A DNA stretch of 64,000 bases from Sinonovacula constricta (GCA_007844125.1 CM017572.1:35699203-35763202), one strand, 5' to 3'. Numbered from the stretch's first letter, positions 1-12,210 are shown. Made by a program: numbers and translations. The notes: generated by a model not told the origin, from the sequence alone.

Positions 1-409
1 CAGTCTCGCAGTCATTTTCTCGGCACTTAATTTAAGGTGGACAAAACCGGGATCCACAAGACAACGTGCCTGGCCTGATATAAGAAAAAAACTATCGTTT
101 AACATAATTAACATCCATATTTATGTATGATCATTGGCTTTAACTCTACATGTATGCTTATTCCTGTCCGGTTTTTTGTTTGTTTGTTTTGTTTACTACA
201 GTGCATCGACGAAATTATCGTCATTATATTATACATTTTCATTTGGATGAGATATATATTACATAAGGGGAGTATAGTAAGGGTAGTGGCGAACAATTTT
301 GGAACAGGCTATAGTTTTGACTTTTTGGCACGTGCTTTAGAATTGTGTTAGTTTCTTGTTTGGTGTACGTAAGGTTCGTAGTGTTGCGATTGGTCGTTAT
401 AATTTGCGC
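1..409. other. No recognisable gene
   Basis: AT-rich sequence. The short open frames here show no family motif, splice pattern or repeat match that I can see. I see nothing to annotate. Confidence 0.5.
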
Positions 410-418
410 ATGTGAAGT

Positions 419-487
419 CAATGGGAACACCTCGGATAAATCACGAATCAAGTGCCGAGGACGGAATTACCCGAGGAGTTCCGATTG
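419..487. mobile_element. Miniature palindromic Mutator-like element, 69 bp
   Basis: The element starts CAATGGGAACACCTCGG and ends with the inverse of CAATCGGAACTCCTCGG, so it is almost entirely two inverted termini. It is flanked by an exact 9-bp direct repeat, ATGTGAAGT, at 410-418 and 488-496. A 9-bp target duplication is typical of the Mutator (MULE) superfamily; assignment to that superfamily is inference. Related termini occur at 1244, 5552, 52696 and 56158. No coding capacity, so it would have to be mobilised by an enzyme encoded elsewhere. Confidence 0.75.
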
Positions 488-496
488 ATGTGAAGT

Positions 497-879
497 GTCC
501 ATTCTGCAGTGTAAGTTTGTGAGTTTGAACACGTGCTTGCGATTTTTCGAGCTTCTTAGTGAATGAGTGTAGTTTTACAAGTGTTGAGTATAATAAAAAA
601 AGTGTAAACACATTCTCAAAAGGATATTTATTACTTATTATCACTTGGATATGTGTGTACGGTCAACATTGACATTAAGGTGAAGAATGTGACTTAAACT
701 GGACCACAGTGAGTATTTATTTAATTTGTATTTATTTAATCTATGTTTATATTTAGGATAAAATAACTCTTTGAATGTTTTGCATTCTAGTTATAAGGGT
801 AAGGTAAGTGTCATAAGCTGTTTCTACCCTTCGAGTTTGGGTTGAATGCATCCATAATTATTTTAACAAATTTAAATAA
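497..879. other. No recognisable gene
   Basis: AT-rich spacer between the 69-bp palindromic element and the LINE relic. No motif or repeat recognised. Confidence 0.45.
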
Positions 880-2230
880 ATCTGTTCATAGACTTTACTA
901 TTCATTAATGATTTATATTTAAGCATATTAGGATTGGTATATGCCGATCTATGTAGGTATTTTGATCTGTGATCTTTAAAGTACGGGCAGGTAAGCAAGT
1001 AACGAAAGGCGTCACCGATGTCGTTACATAGTGTGCATTTTCTGTCTGCTTAATTTCCTCAATTTCTTCCCATCTGCCTACTTCGAATGGTAAGTAAAAG
1101 TTGCATGTTCTGAATTTTACTATGTATGTATTGTCTCGTTTGGTAAGTTTTAGAAAATAGCTTTCTAGACAAATACTGTTTTTGAACAGTGAGTACTGTA
1201 TGCCTTTTGAAGATGCATTTAAGTTTGTGTGCCATGTTTGTGACAATCGGAACTTCTCGGGTAATTATCCGAGCTGTTCCGATTGATGTTTAGGCATGTT
1301 GATCAATGAGAATTTGCTTGATAATATGTTTATAATAATATATTTCTTTTAGTTGCTGTTGGTTATGCCAAACATCAATTCTGCCTACATCAGTTAAAAT
1401 ACGTTTGACATGTTGCATCCATTTTGATTGAAAGTTGTGTATATTAAGAATAGTCTGATTTATTCTGAAAGAAAAGCTTACTGTGATTTCCTGTGACTAG
1501 TCTTAGCCAATAACCTATTAATCCTGTTTTAACAGTTATTTCTATAGGATATCTACCCAACTCTGCTAGGAGCATATATGCTAGTGTACTTCTCCTCAGC
1601 TTTAGTATGCTTCTGATGAATTTATAGTGTACCCTCTCAATAGTCTCCAGGTTTGTGTAGCCCCAGACTTCACTATTATATGTAAGGATTGGTATTATGG
1701 TAGAGTCAAAAAGCTTGAGGATTAAATCTATTAGCAGATGGATATTACTTATTGTTGTGTCAAGGGAATTTAGTGCCTTTTCAGCTTGTTGAGTAAGATG
1801 CTTTTTAGCTAAGTTAAAGTTGCAAGGTTTCGAGAAATAAATGCCAAGATATTTATAAGAATCTACTTTTTCTAGCTTAGCGTCATTAATAACAAATTTG
1901 CATGCGCGTTATGTTTCTGCTTCCAAAAATGACAACTTTGTTTTGTCAACATTTACATTTAGGTTCCATTTAGAACAGTATTCCGTGAAACAATTTAAGC
2001 GTTGTTGTAGGGTTAATTGATCTTCTCCAAAGAGCACTGTATCATCAGCCTATAACAGTACCATAATTTTGAGTGTGGGAGGCAAATCTATATCATTTGT
2101 ATATTTGGTTAAGTTAACTCCTTTGATATTTTCTCTGTCGAATCACTTTCTAGATCGTTCAGAAAAAAAAGTATTGGTGACAAGTTTCTCCTTGTCTAAC
2201 ACCCATGGTTTGTTTGGTGAACTTGATGTG
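880..2230 (-). pseudogene. Decayed LINE (non-LTR retrotransposon), RT palm to C-terminal Cys motif
   Basis: Read on the minus strand, pieces in several frames give a non-LTR reverse transcriptase: GVRQGE near 2.2 kb, ADDTVLFGEDQLTLQQRLN near 2.05 kb (the ADD of the catalytic YADD box, with the Tyr position changed to a stop), then a thumb segment with LERVHY-like character near 1.65 kb. The C-terminal region follows, with FEVGRWEE and a Cys motif of the form CTLCNDIGDAFRYLLTC near 1.03 kb. Frameshifts separate these pieces, and the endonuclease and most of the fingers domain are absent, so it is a 5'-truncated, dead copy. It is the same general kind of element as the plus-strand LINE at 27.8-30.7 kb. 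A 42-bp palindromic element is inserted at 1244-1285. Confidence 0.8.
1244..1285. mobile_element. 42-bp palindromic Mutator-like mini-element inside the LINE relic
   Basis: Starts CAATCGGAAC and ends GTTCCGATTG; 17 of the 20 base pairs of its inner 40 bp are complementary. Flanks ATGTTTGTG (1234-1242, one extra base before the element) and ATGTTTAGG (1286-1294) agree at 7 of 9 positions and look like an aged target duplication. Removing the element and one flank rejoins the LINE reading frame across the site, which independently supports insertion. Confidence 0.7.
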
Positions 2231-2454
2231 GGTGCAGTGGCTTAACTGGTAGTATAATGTATTGACTTGACACAAAACTGAATATAGTTTATATAGAAAC
2301 GTAAATACGAGAATTTTCGAAAATACGAGAAACTAATCAACTTAATGCTGACAAATGTATAACTATAAAGTACAAAATATAAACGCATGGGGTCATCCAG
2401 TTTATATTTTCCACCACAAATTGCAAGCACTGAATACTGCAGTGCCCTCGTTAC

Positions 2455-2864
2455 TAGAGTTGGCTATCGCTGCTGAAAATGTATCACGATATTATCACGA
2501 TATCTGAATCGTATCGCGATATGAAATCACGATATTTTCATTGATACAAAATAAATGCAATTTAGTTAATTTACGCCTTACTTAATCAATATCCTCATTT
2601 TTGTTCATTGTTTTTTTAGGTTTATTAAGTGAAAACACCACTGTGACTAGAATGCTTTTTTCAGCTACGTAAGCGGTATAATAGATTGATTTTTTTCAGT
2701 TACGTAGGCGGTATGTAAGAAAACAATACGGACATAAATTATAGTGTTTCGTGAATAATAATTGTATCGTCCTGTATCGATACCTCAGCATTGTATCGCG
2801 ATACTGTATCGTGAAGGCGATTATCAGGATTCACCGATGCATCGATGATATCGGTCCATCTCTA
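2455..2864. mobile_element. hAT-type MITE, 410 bp, with 8-bp target duplication
   Basis: The ends are inverted repeats: TAGAGTTGG on the left, and TAGAGATGG read inward from the right. The exact 8-bp direct repeat CTCGTTAC lies at 2447-2454 and 2865-2872. Eight-base duplications and TAGAG-type ends are characteristic of the hAT superfamily. The interior is non-coding and full of ATCGCGATA-like palindromic words near both ends, which act as long subterminal inverted repeats. Confidence 0.85.
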
Positions 2865-2872
2865 CTCGTTAC

Positions 2873-3894
2873 TTTAGTTGGCCGCAGCCAGAGTTAAAAA
2901 CTTGGCCGCCACCCTATCACAGAAGCAAACTCTTTAATTACAAAGCCATTGCAATAATATACAGAGAGTATTGTTTCGATAATATAGAACATGTTATCAC
3001 GTAGAATTTATGAGAGGTCTTCTTGTCTGTCTAGACAGTTCTTAAAAGCTTAAACTGCGTTCTGGGCAGGTCTTACGTTCACGTTCTACTGTTGCTTCAA
3101 AATCAAAATTTTTAATATTTCATTTAAATTTGAATAACAAGACATGTAGAATAATATGATAATAAGATAATACTTGGTACAGAGATATTTTACATTGTCG
3201 ATAGCTTATGATCTTTGCGAGAGAAGAAGTTGTTGCGAACACTGTTTAAAAACAAGTTTCTTAAATAGAAACTGATTCATCTGGCCTAATTGAAACTATT
3301 GTCTTGAAGAAACAAACACACAATTCATTTAAACCTATAGGAACATCCACGTGATTATATTTATCAAGGTTTCAATGTGAGTATTTACATTTCGGAATTA
3401 TCAAAGCTGGAGAAAACAGACAACATACATTTCTCTAATTTATGTAAATTTTATTAGTGTATAATATACATTTACCAGCCACCCAAAGTAAAATGAATAT
3501 ATCAGATATGAAATAAACACCAAAACAGCCACACACTGCAATTAGCTGATGTTTCTTTTTCTGCAGGACTTTACGCAGATCGTAACATGTGCATAGTGTC
3601 ATAATGACATTGAGCAAACAACTATAAGGTACAATAGAAAATCCAACTAAAGCAATCAATTATAAAAGTCTCCATAAATTACTAATAATAACCGTGATGT
3701 GTCAACAAGCAATTGCATTTTTTTATATCCATCACTGTTGAATCAATTCTTTAATTGATTACAAACATATTTTCCGATAATAAAAACCACTTTCTAGTAA
3801 ACCTAAAAGTGTTGGCTAGAAATATATTACGATTATCCATATACAGTGAAGCTGATTATATTAAAGTTAACATAAGAATTAATCTGGTAACATG
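2873..3894. other. No recognisable gene
   Basis: AT-rich intergenic sequence. A 74-codon minus-strand open frame at 3435-3659 reads as hydrophobic, but it has no family motif and I do not support it as a gene. Confidence 0.4.
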
Positions 3895-3973
3895 CTATAT
3901 AATATAATATAATATAATGTAATATAATATAATATAATATAATATAATATAATTAATATAATATAATATAATA
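3895..3973. repeat. AT-only short tandem repeat (AATAT type)
   Basis: Uninterrupted run of 5-base AATAT units with a single TG interruption near 3919. Confidence 0.9.
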
Positions 3974-5136
3974 ACGTTATTATATAAGTAGATGTGACAT
4001 AATACGACAAACCATAATTTTAATGACACTTTTCAAAGTGTCTCAAAAGTATAAAATTGACCTAAATCAAAGTATTTAGTTGATAAACGTGGAGGTGGAA
4101 AAGGGCCAAGCATATCACTAATGCACCCATTCTGCTGCGTTATACATGCAGTCGACATTAAACGATATTTTATATAATTTATATTAATTAAAATTTTCAC
4201 AGAGCCAGCAGTATCATTGTTAACATTTGTTTCACAATGCTTTTCTCTTGAATACGCTTCGTTTTACTCAGGTAAAACTATTAAATGAGGTTAAAATTAA
4301 TTTACCAAAAAATCAATTCGTTTTTGATACTCTCATTTAGTGAATAAATTCCAAGCTTCTGACTTGTTAAACATATATTGCTTATTACACATATTTTATA
4401 TGTTTTGTGCAAGTAAGATACCTCTTAATGGCGTATTTCATGTATACCAATCTCACTAAAGTCAGATCTTACAAAATGTAAGATTTTATGACGGCTCGCA
4501 TATACCGTCTATAAACAAGAATGGTTTTACCATATTACTCTTTTTATAACAGCCAATCAGAGAGCGTAATGCAAAACGCTTTTGGTAAGAGTCGCAAAAT
4601 GGCCACTATCGATGATGCAGTAGATAAGTTTGTTCTGCAACTGCTTGTTAGTTAACTTTCATCCTGATGATGTTACAGATGTTGAAACAAATGGGATACG
4701 CATACAACGCACCTGTTTTCAGAGACATAAGTCTTGCGCGGAGTTTCCATGTTTACATTTCTTTGTAAATGGGCGCAGCCATTAAAATGATACGTTCGGA
4801 TCATCATTTACTTTTGCGATTTTGTAGTCGACAATCTAATTGGTTGGGAAGGTTTCATTGACTCGTCGTCAGATCCTTATAGCGGAGCGCTTTTCAGGAT
4901 ATGACTTTAATCCGATTGCATATATACATACGCCAAACCTATTTACAAAGTGCAGTGGACATTTTATAGTCATGTTAAATTCATATGAAAAAAATGTGTT
5001 TAATCATGGAATATTTCCAATGAAATAAGTGATAAACAACTGGTACTAAAATGGGTAATATTATAAAAGTGAATAAATGATTGGTGCCAGATGACATGCA
5101 CCTTTTGTAGACCAATGACTTAACATAAAAACAAAG
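3974..5136. other. No recognisable gene
   Basis: No domain, splice pattern or repeat recognised. The short open frame at 4840-5028 has no detectable family. Confidence 0.4.
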
Positions 5137-5215
5137 TCTCTCTCTCTCCCTCCTTCCCTCCTTCCCTCCCTCCCTTCCTGTCTTTCTCTCTCTCTCTCTC
5201 TCTCTCCCTCTCTAT
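5137..5215. repeat. CT-rich microsatellite
   Basis: Polypyrimidine tract of CT and CCTT words. Confidence 0.9.
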
Positions 5216-5551
5216 TCCTTCGTTTAGTACCATAATAATTTATTTGTCAAATGTCGATTGATTTTGATTTGACAGTAATTTTACCAACTAAATGTCACTC
5301 AGTATGTTTACATACTATATCACTTATATGAGCGTTTGAAACATTAAAACATGGCGTATGGTCATATTATAACAAATGTCTACGATGATATTTTTTCTTT
5401 TTTTAAAATCTTGTATCACGGTCTACCCAGGCAGTGTTATGACTATGCCTGATGTATACATACTGGTATTTATCCTACCATCATCTCGGACATTAGATAT
5501 ATAAAGCCCCGTGTGATAAACACTAGTGTATAAAACATGTGACCTGAAACT

Positions 5552-5617
5552 AAATCGCTAAGCAAGCCTCGACGGATGATTGTCAAGAGGACGGAATTAC
5601 ACGAGGAGTTCCGATTA
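5552..5617. mobile_element. Degenerate copy of the palindromic mini-element
   Basis: The right half, ending at 5617, contains GAGGACGGAATTACACGAGG followed by AGTTCCGATT. This matches the right half of the 69-bp element at 419-487 almost base for base. The left terminus is degraded and I could not find a target duplication. Confidence 0.5.
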
Positions 5618-6900
5618 AGTTTACTACACAATAAATACAACATCCAAAATATCTGAAAAGAAAACGATTTAGAACCCTCCTAATATTATATATTTTAAGT
5701 CATGGATGTAATTTATGCGCATGGTGACCATTTTACATTGTCTACTAATCGAAGAAATCGGAGCACTTGAAGATACTCACTATGTCTCATTACCTCCTAT
5801 ATTCTTTCTGTACATTTAATATTTTAGCAATATATATAATACATATATACATTTATGAAGGTTTTATTTAAACTGTGATGTCACAATAAATTTCTTTAAT
5901 CAACTTGAAATATACTCAAATTAAGAGAGCAGCCACATTTCCTATATTTAACATTGGTGTGTATTGAATATTCCGTTGGATAAATAGGCTTTTAAATAAA
6001 GCTTAAACTATATATGATAAATTATATATTAAAATTACCGTACATAACAATTGTGTATAAGCTAGGCGACTATGTCCTTGCATAAGGAATCTTGTTTCTC
6101 TTAGAAAAGTGATCTTTTCATTGACAATTTGGCGTTACTTGACAGTACAAATATTAACATGTTGACTAAATTGGTTGTAGTTATTAAAAACTAAGCAGAA
6201 ATATGTGTTGTTCTAGTTGAAAAACAATATAATAATTTTCAACAACAACTATAACAGAAATCATTTTGTTACAGAACAAAAAAAAACAATGTTCACTTCG
6301 CGAACAAGAGCATAATCCGTTGCAAGTTGCGAATTGAACATTCACTATACAACATAACTGTAAACAACTTTTCTTCCCCTGCACCTAATTGGTAAGTTAA
6401 AAATCGAAATACGAATATCACAAATGATAAATGGGACAACTAGCATTTGTCTGAAAAATATGACGCATGGTGGTGCTTCTCATCAAGTGCTGTTTATAAG
6501 TAAAAAAAAACAAACAAGTAGTTACAAACAGATGATAAGAGGCGCGATGGTGTGCTATTTGCGACACTAAAAAAACATAATACGGGGGCAGTTTTAGAAT
6601 TTTAACTTATGGTGCATGTGTGTCATTTCTTATTCAAATGTAAGCCAAACGGACACATAATGTTTTAATAACCTCCGATAAGTGCATTTTTCAAACCACA
6701 TATATCTTTTAATATAAATAACAGAAGTGACACACGTATCTGAGTGATATAGTTACTTCTTGAATGTTCATCCGATCACTGAGCGTGCCCCCCCCCCCCC
6801 CCCTCAAAAAAATATACCGCTAACCATCAGTAATTAGTAATTTTGTACATTTTGTAGTTGGATGTGAAATGATAGTAATATTAAATGATTCTTAAAGCAC
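5618..6900. other. 3' flank of the minus-strand protease gene
   Basis: This region lies downstream of the stop codon at 6901-6903 (minus strand) and may include its 3' UTR. I could not identify a convincing polyadenylation signal. A poly-C run lies at 6788-6803. Nothing else recognised. Confidence 0.4.
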
Positions 6901-7328
6901 TCATGGCAATCCCAATCGTTTCCAAAGACATCTGAATGTTATAGCAATTAGTTCATGAGGCATATTTGTTCCTTCTTCTCTGCCAACAAGGATCCCTTTG
7001 ACAACGAACTTTCCATCCTTGAAAACAAGACACGGTGAGCCGGAAGAACCTTGATGAAACAGCTTCGATTGGAATCTTATGTAGCCATCGTCTTTATCTT
7101 GTGGTGGCAAAACTGGACACTTTTCAACCTGGGGGGACATGTTGCCATCCACATATCCCACAACGTAAATATAAGTGCAGGACTCAGTCCCAAAGTCAAT
7201 ACCATGACGAACAGAGCGTCGAAATATATTGCGGAATAAATGTAACACACCTACATCTGCAATCGATGAGATACCGATGGGTCTTGTCTCCACAGAGTAT
7301 AGTTCGTTTCTGACCTGCAGATATTTCC
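6901..7328 (-). CDS. Terminal exon: C-terminal half of a trypsin-like serine protease
   Basis: The exon starts at an acceptor (TTTTAG) in phase 1 and runs 141 full codons to TGA. It carries the last two members of a chymotrypsin-fold triad. The Asp box is ADVGVLHL about 25 residues in. The nucleophile motif is GSSGSPCL, with the Ser in the usual G-x-S-G-x-P setting and a following strand FVVKGILVGRE. The His box is in the next exon upstream (9808-10023), giving normal His-Asp and Asp-Ser spacing once spliced. This resembles the intracellular trypsin-like peptidase domains found at the C-terminus of multidomain proteins rather than secreted digestive trypsins: there is no signal peptide or activation peptide in view. 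The substrate is unknown. Confidence 0.8.
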
Positions 7329-9807
7329 CTAAAAGTAGAATTTGTGTTATGATGGTTAGTTTAGTCTGCTACGTCTTTAAATATTACTATGGTGTGAACA
7401 TCTAAATAACCTTAGTTGATGTGAAGGTGTGGTGTTGTAATAACAGGACACTGCTTAACCTTGACCGTTACCATTTACTGCCAATTTCAATAAATGAAGA
7501 TGAACTAGTGGCATCGATAATATTTGTCGTACATACCGCCAGGAACCAGTTTTACATTAGCACATTTTGAAAGAGTTGCAGTCTTTTAACAATATATGGC
7601 GCAGATGTAAACCAAATGAAAATTTTAAATCAAATGACGTTTTAGTGGAAGCATTAGTTATTCAAAGGTAAGCAGCTATTCATGACGAAATCATCGTATC
7701 ATGTTTTAATAAGCAGGTCCTTAGAAGTCATAATTTTAATTCTCGAGATGGACATGTCAAATGCGTAGTCATCTTAAACTAAAACGGGAGTAAAAAGTAA
7801 TGGAATGTTAAAAGGTGGACGAGTATACCCTATAAACAAAGGGGATTTTAGTTTCAAATTAGCTAAAAATGACATTTTTTCTTTGAAATGTTTTCGTTTG
7901 AGGGCAAAACATAACATTATGTGTCATATCATAATCAACACAATGCCGAACATCTGTGTGAATATAAGAAGCATCATGTCCTATACTAGATAGGAATACA
8001 AATATTTTTACTGTACAGATGTAATAAACAAATTCTAAGCTTCACTACTGCCGTGTGATCAAAAGAAAATTAGTTTGCTGCAAAAACATTTACAATCTTA
8101 TACTGTTTGGACTGTCACAATTGCTAAAATAACCTAGAGTCTTGGTACAAAGTTTACATCACTATTGTTTTCAAGGAATTGACCAGCACTTGTGTATATT
8201 AAGGCTAAGATAGAAGTTGTCGTAGCTGTTTAGTTTGATGTTTAGCGCTCTTATTGCAGTGGCTTCTTTAAGTGAAAACGTAGTTAAAATCTGTCAGATT
8301 TCTATTTCATTTAATCCAGTGCATATATACTACAGATAGATATATTATTATTGAGATTTGACTGTAGTTTAGAAGTATCGTTGCTAACAAAGCACATTAT
8401 TGGATTTGTGAAAATAATATAATTGGTATCGGTAGAGATGTCTCTTTAAGATATTGTTTGATTGATTACTAGATAAGATGAGCATTTATATGATGCAATT
8501 ATTTTATTTTGACATTTTATATGGAAGACAACATATATGTAAATGCTTTTTGTTTCATTTAATAAGCATGTTAACAATGCACGTTATGTTGTTGGTGGCA
8601 AACCATCTCCTTCTAACCACAAATGGTAAACGAAAAATAAAACTAAAAGATAACAGTGACAGAATAAAACCAGACCGCAACGTAAAGAAGCTTACTCTTT
8701 TCTGAATTAAAGTTTGATTTTCATGTCTTAAACATTGCTAAATGTACTGAAGGTCATACATCTATGCTGAAGTCAATCAAATAAAAATAAACATAAGGTA
8801 CATTAAGTAACTTAGTTGTACATAAACTAGATACACGACATATAGTGCACACCAAACAAAAAATATGGTTCACTCAACTCAACTCAACTATTCCTTTATT
8901 ACTCAAATCACTTCAGGTGACATATGAGTATATAAATAATGTACATATAGTAGTAATTATGTAAGCGAGGAAACAAAGTTTGCGGTTTTGTTTAGTGAAA
9001 AGCTTAGCAAGGGACAGACAATTATGACTTTAAAAGAGGTCTATAATCCATCACCTTTACATAAATCCATACATACACACATTTAGACATTTAACTAAAA
9101 CGAACTGGTAACACATCTTTTTATTCTCTAAAGAAATAACGTCGAAGAATTGTTGATTAGAAGACGGTTTAAAATGACAAGCATGGCAACTAGATTTAGC
9201 AGTAATGTATTGTCTTTGAACGCGAGGAAAGAGGAATATACGATATGCACTACATCTGTTATTTAATACACTTTTTGATAATTTATTATTAAATGTCAAC
9301 TTCTTAAAAGTTTATTTGTTTGTAATGCTATCATCGTTATTAAAGGCTGAATCAAGCCCGCTTACTGTAGGTAAAAATGATACGCGGCGCAAGCCGGCTC
9401 GCCAAAAGATTATTGAATTGCCAGGCAATTAAAGGGGGTAAAGTCAAGGAATAATTGTGTGTAGAATAAATGACTAGTATATTTGATTTTTTAAAGGGTT
9501 CATACGAATCCATAGTTGTATGAATATTGCGATTGATAAATTATATATTACGTTAGGTGCTGTCGTAGTATTGTTGCTCTGTTAGGATCATTGAACATTT
9601 ATGGATTGGAATACATTTTGCATTATAAGTTTTTTTTATACTGGTTCACATGCTAAGAAGCATGTTTTACGTACTAATATATACGACGTTTTCTGCTTCT
9701 AAAATGACCTGGATTTGTGGTAGATATACGCCGACCTTATGGTTATTAAAGCAAATTTGAAACTCGTTTGTGTCAACAATTTTGTCGTATTTTATATGTC
9801 CACTTAC
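7329..9807 (-). other. Intron between the two protease exons
   Basis: About 2.5 kb bounded by a GTAAGT donor (ending exon 9808-10023) and a TTTTAG acceptor. Short open frames inside have no family motif. No mobile element recognised. Confidence 0.55.
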
Positions 9808-10023
9808 TCTTAGATCCGCCAATCACGTGACCAGCAGTCAGCATGACATCATGTCCCAATGAAAATGCTGTTCCAAGCTGGTTGTCTTCAGAGGAGATAA
9901 CGAAAACATTCCATTTCATAGTGTTTAGTGCTCCGTCAATATCGGGGTCATTAATGCTGAGCCTTTGTAAACGTGCGAATTCCCGTCGTACAGCATCAGA
10001 AAGATTCTTGGTCAGCAAAGAAC
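9808..10023 (-). CDS. Exon: N-terminal half of the trypsin-like protease (His box)
   Basis: 216 nt, phase 1 at both ends, acceptor TTTTCGAG and donor GTAAGT. The peptide begins with a helical-looking segment (KNLSDAVRREFARLQRLS), then a first beta strand WNVFVISSEDNQLGTAFSLG and the catalytic His motif LTAGHVIGG. The pattern G-T-A/G-F followed by LTAGHV is the standard N-terminal signature of the trypsin-like peptidase fold. Splicing to 6901-7328 keeps the frame and completes the triad. Together the two exons encode about 210 residues, a normal domain length. Confidence 0.8.
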
Positions 10024-11038
10024 CTCGAAAATGAATACAATATGTTATTATGATTTAGTATTTCTAATAAAATAAAATAAAACAACAACTAATCTTCTGT
10101 TTATGCAACAAGGAATGTTAAACAAGGATGTAAGATCGGTTTAATATCATTAGACATTTTAGCTTACATGTACCCATTTTATTGCTTACTATATAAAAAG
10201 AAAAGAAACACGGCTTAAAGAAGACTCGTTGGAAGGCATTAGTGACTGCAAACATGCAAGCGTAACTGTTTACACGATAAATACACAAAAGTAAGTGACT
10301 CGAGAACGATCTACGTGAACAATAATATAAAAAGCTAATTAAGCCTTTAGTAAGTGTACTTTTATTGTAGTTTGGTTCAACAAACTCAAATTACATGACA
10401 ACAGAGTAAATGAGCTGCACAGGCAACACATGTCTGCTGAAGTGAAGTACAATTATACATTACTATATTATTGGACATATTACTTCCCTTTGCCTTGATT
10501 TATATTTACAAATATACGACATTGATGAGTTCATGAAGTGATATATATAATTAAATGTACACAAATAATACAAGAAGATGACACCTTCAGAGTAGTCTTT
10601 ATTTTTTATACTAAAAGGTTATGATAATATAACTAAACGTAACACAGAAGAACATATATATCATCGTAAAACGTTGCATTTTTTTTCGCCCTACACCCCT
10701 TAATAGATCCTGTGCTCATTTTCATTGTTTGCCTACACTAAATATTTTACCGAAGTATTTTAACCGTCTGTTTAGAAGATATAAAAGAAAATAAAATTGA
10801 AATAACAAATGCCTCTAAACGATCAATTGATAATAACTTGCGTAGAAAAAATAAAATGAACAAGAGTAAACATTAAAGAATAACTAACAAAGTGAAAAAA
10901 TACACCATAGAATAGATAATAATCCGGTAAAACCCGTTGAGAGCAACACTTTTCGAAACAATACACTTCCACGTTAGAACATTGTTTTTCTCCGGAAATT
11001 ATGCAACTACTGAGAAACAAGTAACAAGGTATGACGGC
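10024..11038 (-). other. Intron sequence, nothing recognised
   Basis: AT-rich sequence between the protease exon and the first duplicated intron block. No exon with paired splice sites seen. Confidence 0.45.
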
Positions 11039-11870
11039 GAAAATTTCGCAACCCCTAAATAATGTACGTATAGACACATCTGAAATAAAATATGAAACTT
11101 ACAAAGTTCTTTGTCCGGGTTCGATAATGATGGACCTGTCAACATAAAATTTAAGACAGATTGTGGTTATTCTTATACGTCCTTCTTATCACTTTAAATA
11201 AAAACATAATATTAATTAATACACATATTATTTAATAAAGCAAAATTTGCAGAATACGATACAATACAGTTCCAATGAAAACATAAAGTTTCCCACGTCG
11301 GCACATCATTTTTGTAAAAGGAAACATTTAGTTCCGTTTTAGTTAATAGCAATTGTAAAAGCTAGTCGCGTATGGCATCTAAAGTATTTGACTTAATAAC
11401 AATGTCGCATATTTCGAGCCCCGCCTCATTGTGTGTGAATATTTGTATCTGCGACGGCAGCAAATAGGGTATTTATAAAAGTCAGTCACACGTGTTAATA
11501 TCTGTCGCTTATGCCAATTTTTAATAGTGTAAGACAAATATCGGTTAAAATAACAAGATTACGCGAAATGCGTAAGTAGTTTCCACGTTGATTGGTTTAA
11601 TCAATAAACTTAAAAAAATGACCGATATAATTGGTAGAAAAAAAAAACCGTATACTATTGGAAGCCGTTATGTGAATTTCGTGAAATCAGGGATTAAAAC
11701 AACAACAACAACAACAGTTATGATATTTATATTTTACTATGAAATTGCAAATGTTAGAATCTAAAAATTCATAAAAATCTGGTAATCGAGTTTTAAGTAA
11801 TGTAATAGGCGATTTTGCTGTGCCTTAATATGTGTTGATGACATAACACTATGTTTTAACCAGGCAACGG
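11039..11870. repeat. Duplicated intron block A, copy 1
   Basis: Closely matches 14638-15481 along its length, including a 33-nt microexon near its start, and shares a shorter stretch with 19656-19860. The shared end point ATGTTTTAACCAGGCAACG occurs at both 11870 and 15480. Confidence 0.85.
11103..11135 (-). CDS. 33-nt microexon, copy 1
   Basis: Minus strand: acceptor TTGACAG, 33 nt, donor GTAAGT. In phase 1 it encodes PSLSNPDKEL between split codons and contains no stop. The paralogous copy at 14704-14736 keeps length, phase, both splice sites and the PSL...DKE pattern while differing at several bases, which is what a real exon would show. It would add 11 residues to the linker before the protease. 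Confidence 0.65.
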
Positions 11871-11924
11871 GTCATCATTAACCGAAATCATCTGTCGGAA
11901 AATGTTGGAATAACTACATTCATA

Positions 11925-12200
11925 TGTTTAATATATGTCGCTTATGCTAATTCTAATAATGTAAATTAAGAACAATATCGGATAGTTCCGTTAGTTAGGA
12001 ATGTCGTTTACCTGAAATGTATAAGTAGTTTCCACGTGGAGTGGTTTAATCAATAGCATTAGACAAAACGAGTACCGATATTATTGGTAGAAAAGAAACT
12101 ATTATACGGACTGAGGCTGTTATGTAAATTGTGTGAAACAATTAAAACAGGGATAAAAACTTATGATACAATTTGTTATAGTATGATATTGCAAGTGATA
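11925..12200. repeat. Internal tandem copy of the second half of block A
   Basis: Matches 11495-11790 (shared words include AAGTAGTTTCCACGT and ATTGGTAGAAAA) at an offset of about 430 bp, so part of block A was itself duplicated. A related stretch lies at 15090-15400. Confidence 0.75.
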
Positions 12201-12210
12201 GAATCTTAAA

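Noticed and set aside
6901..7313. Plus-strand open frames across the protease exon
   Set aside because: They are the opposite strand of a clear serine protease coding exon and have no motif of their own.
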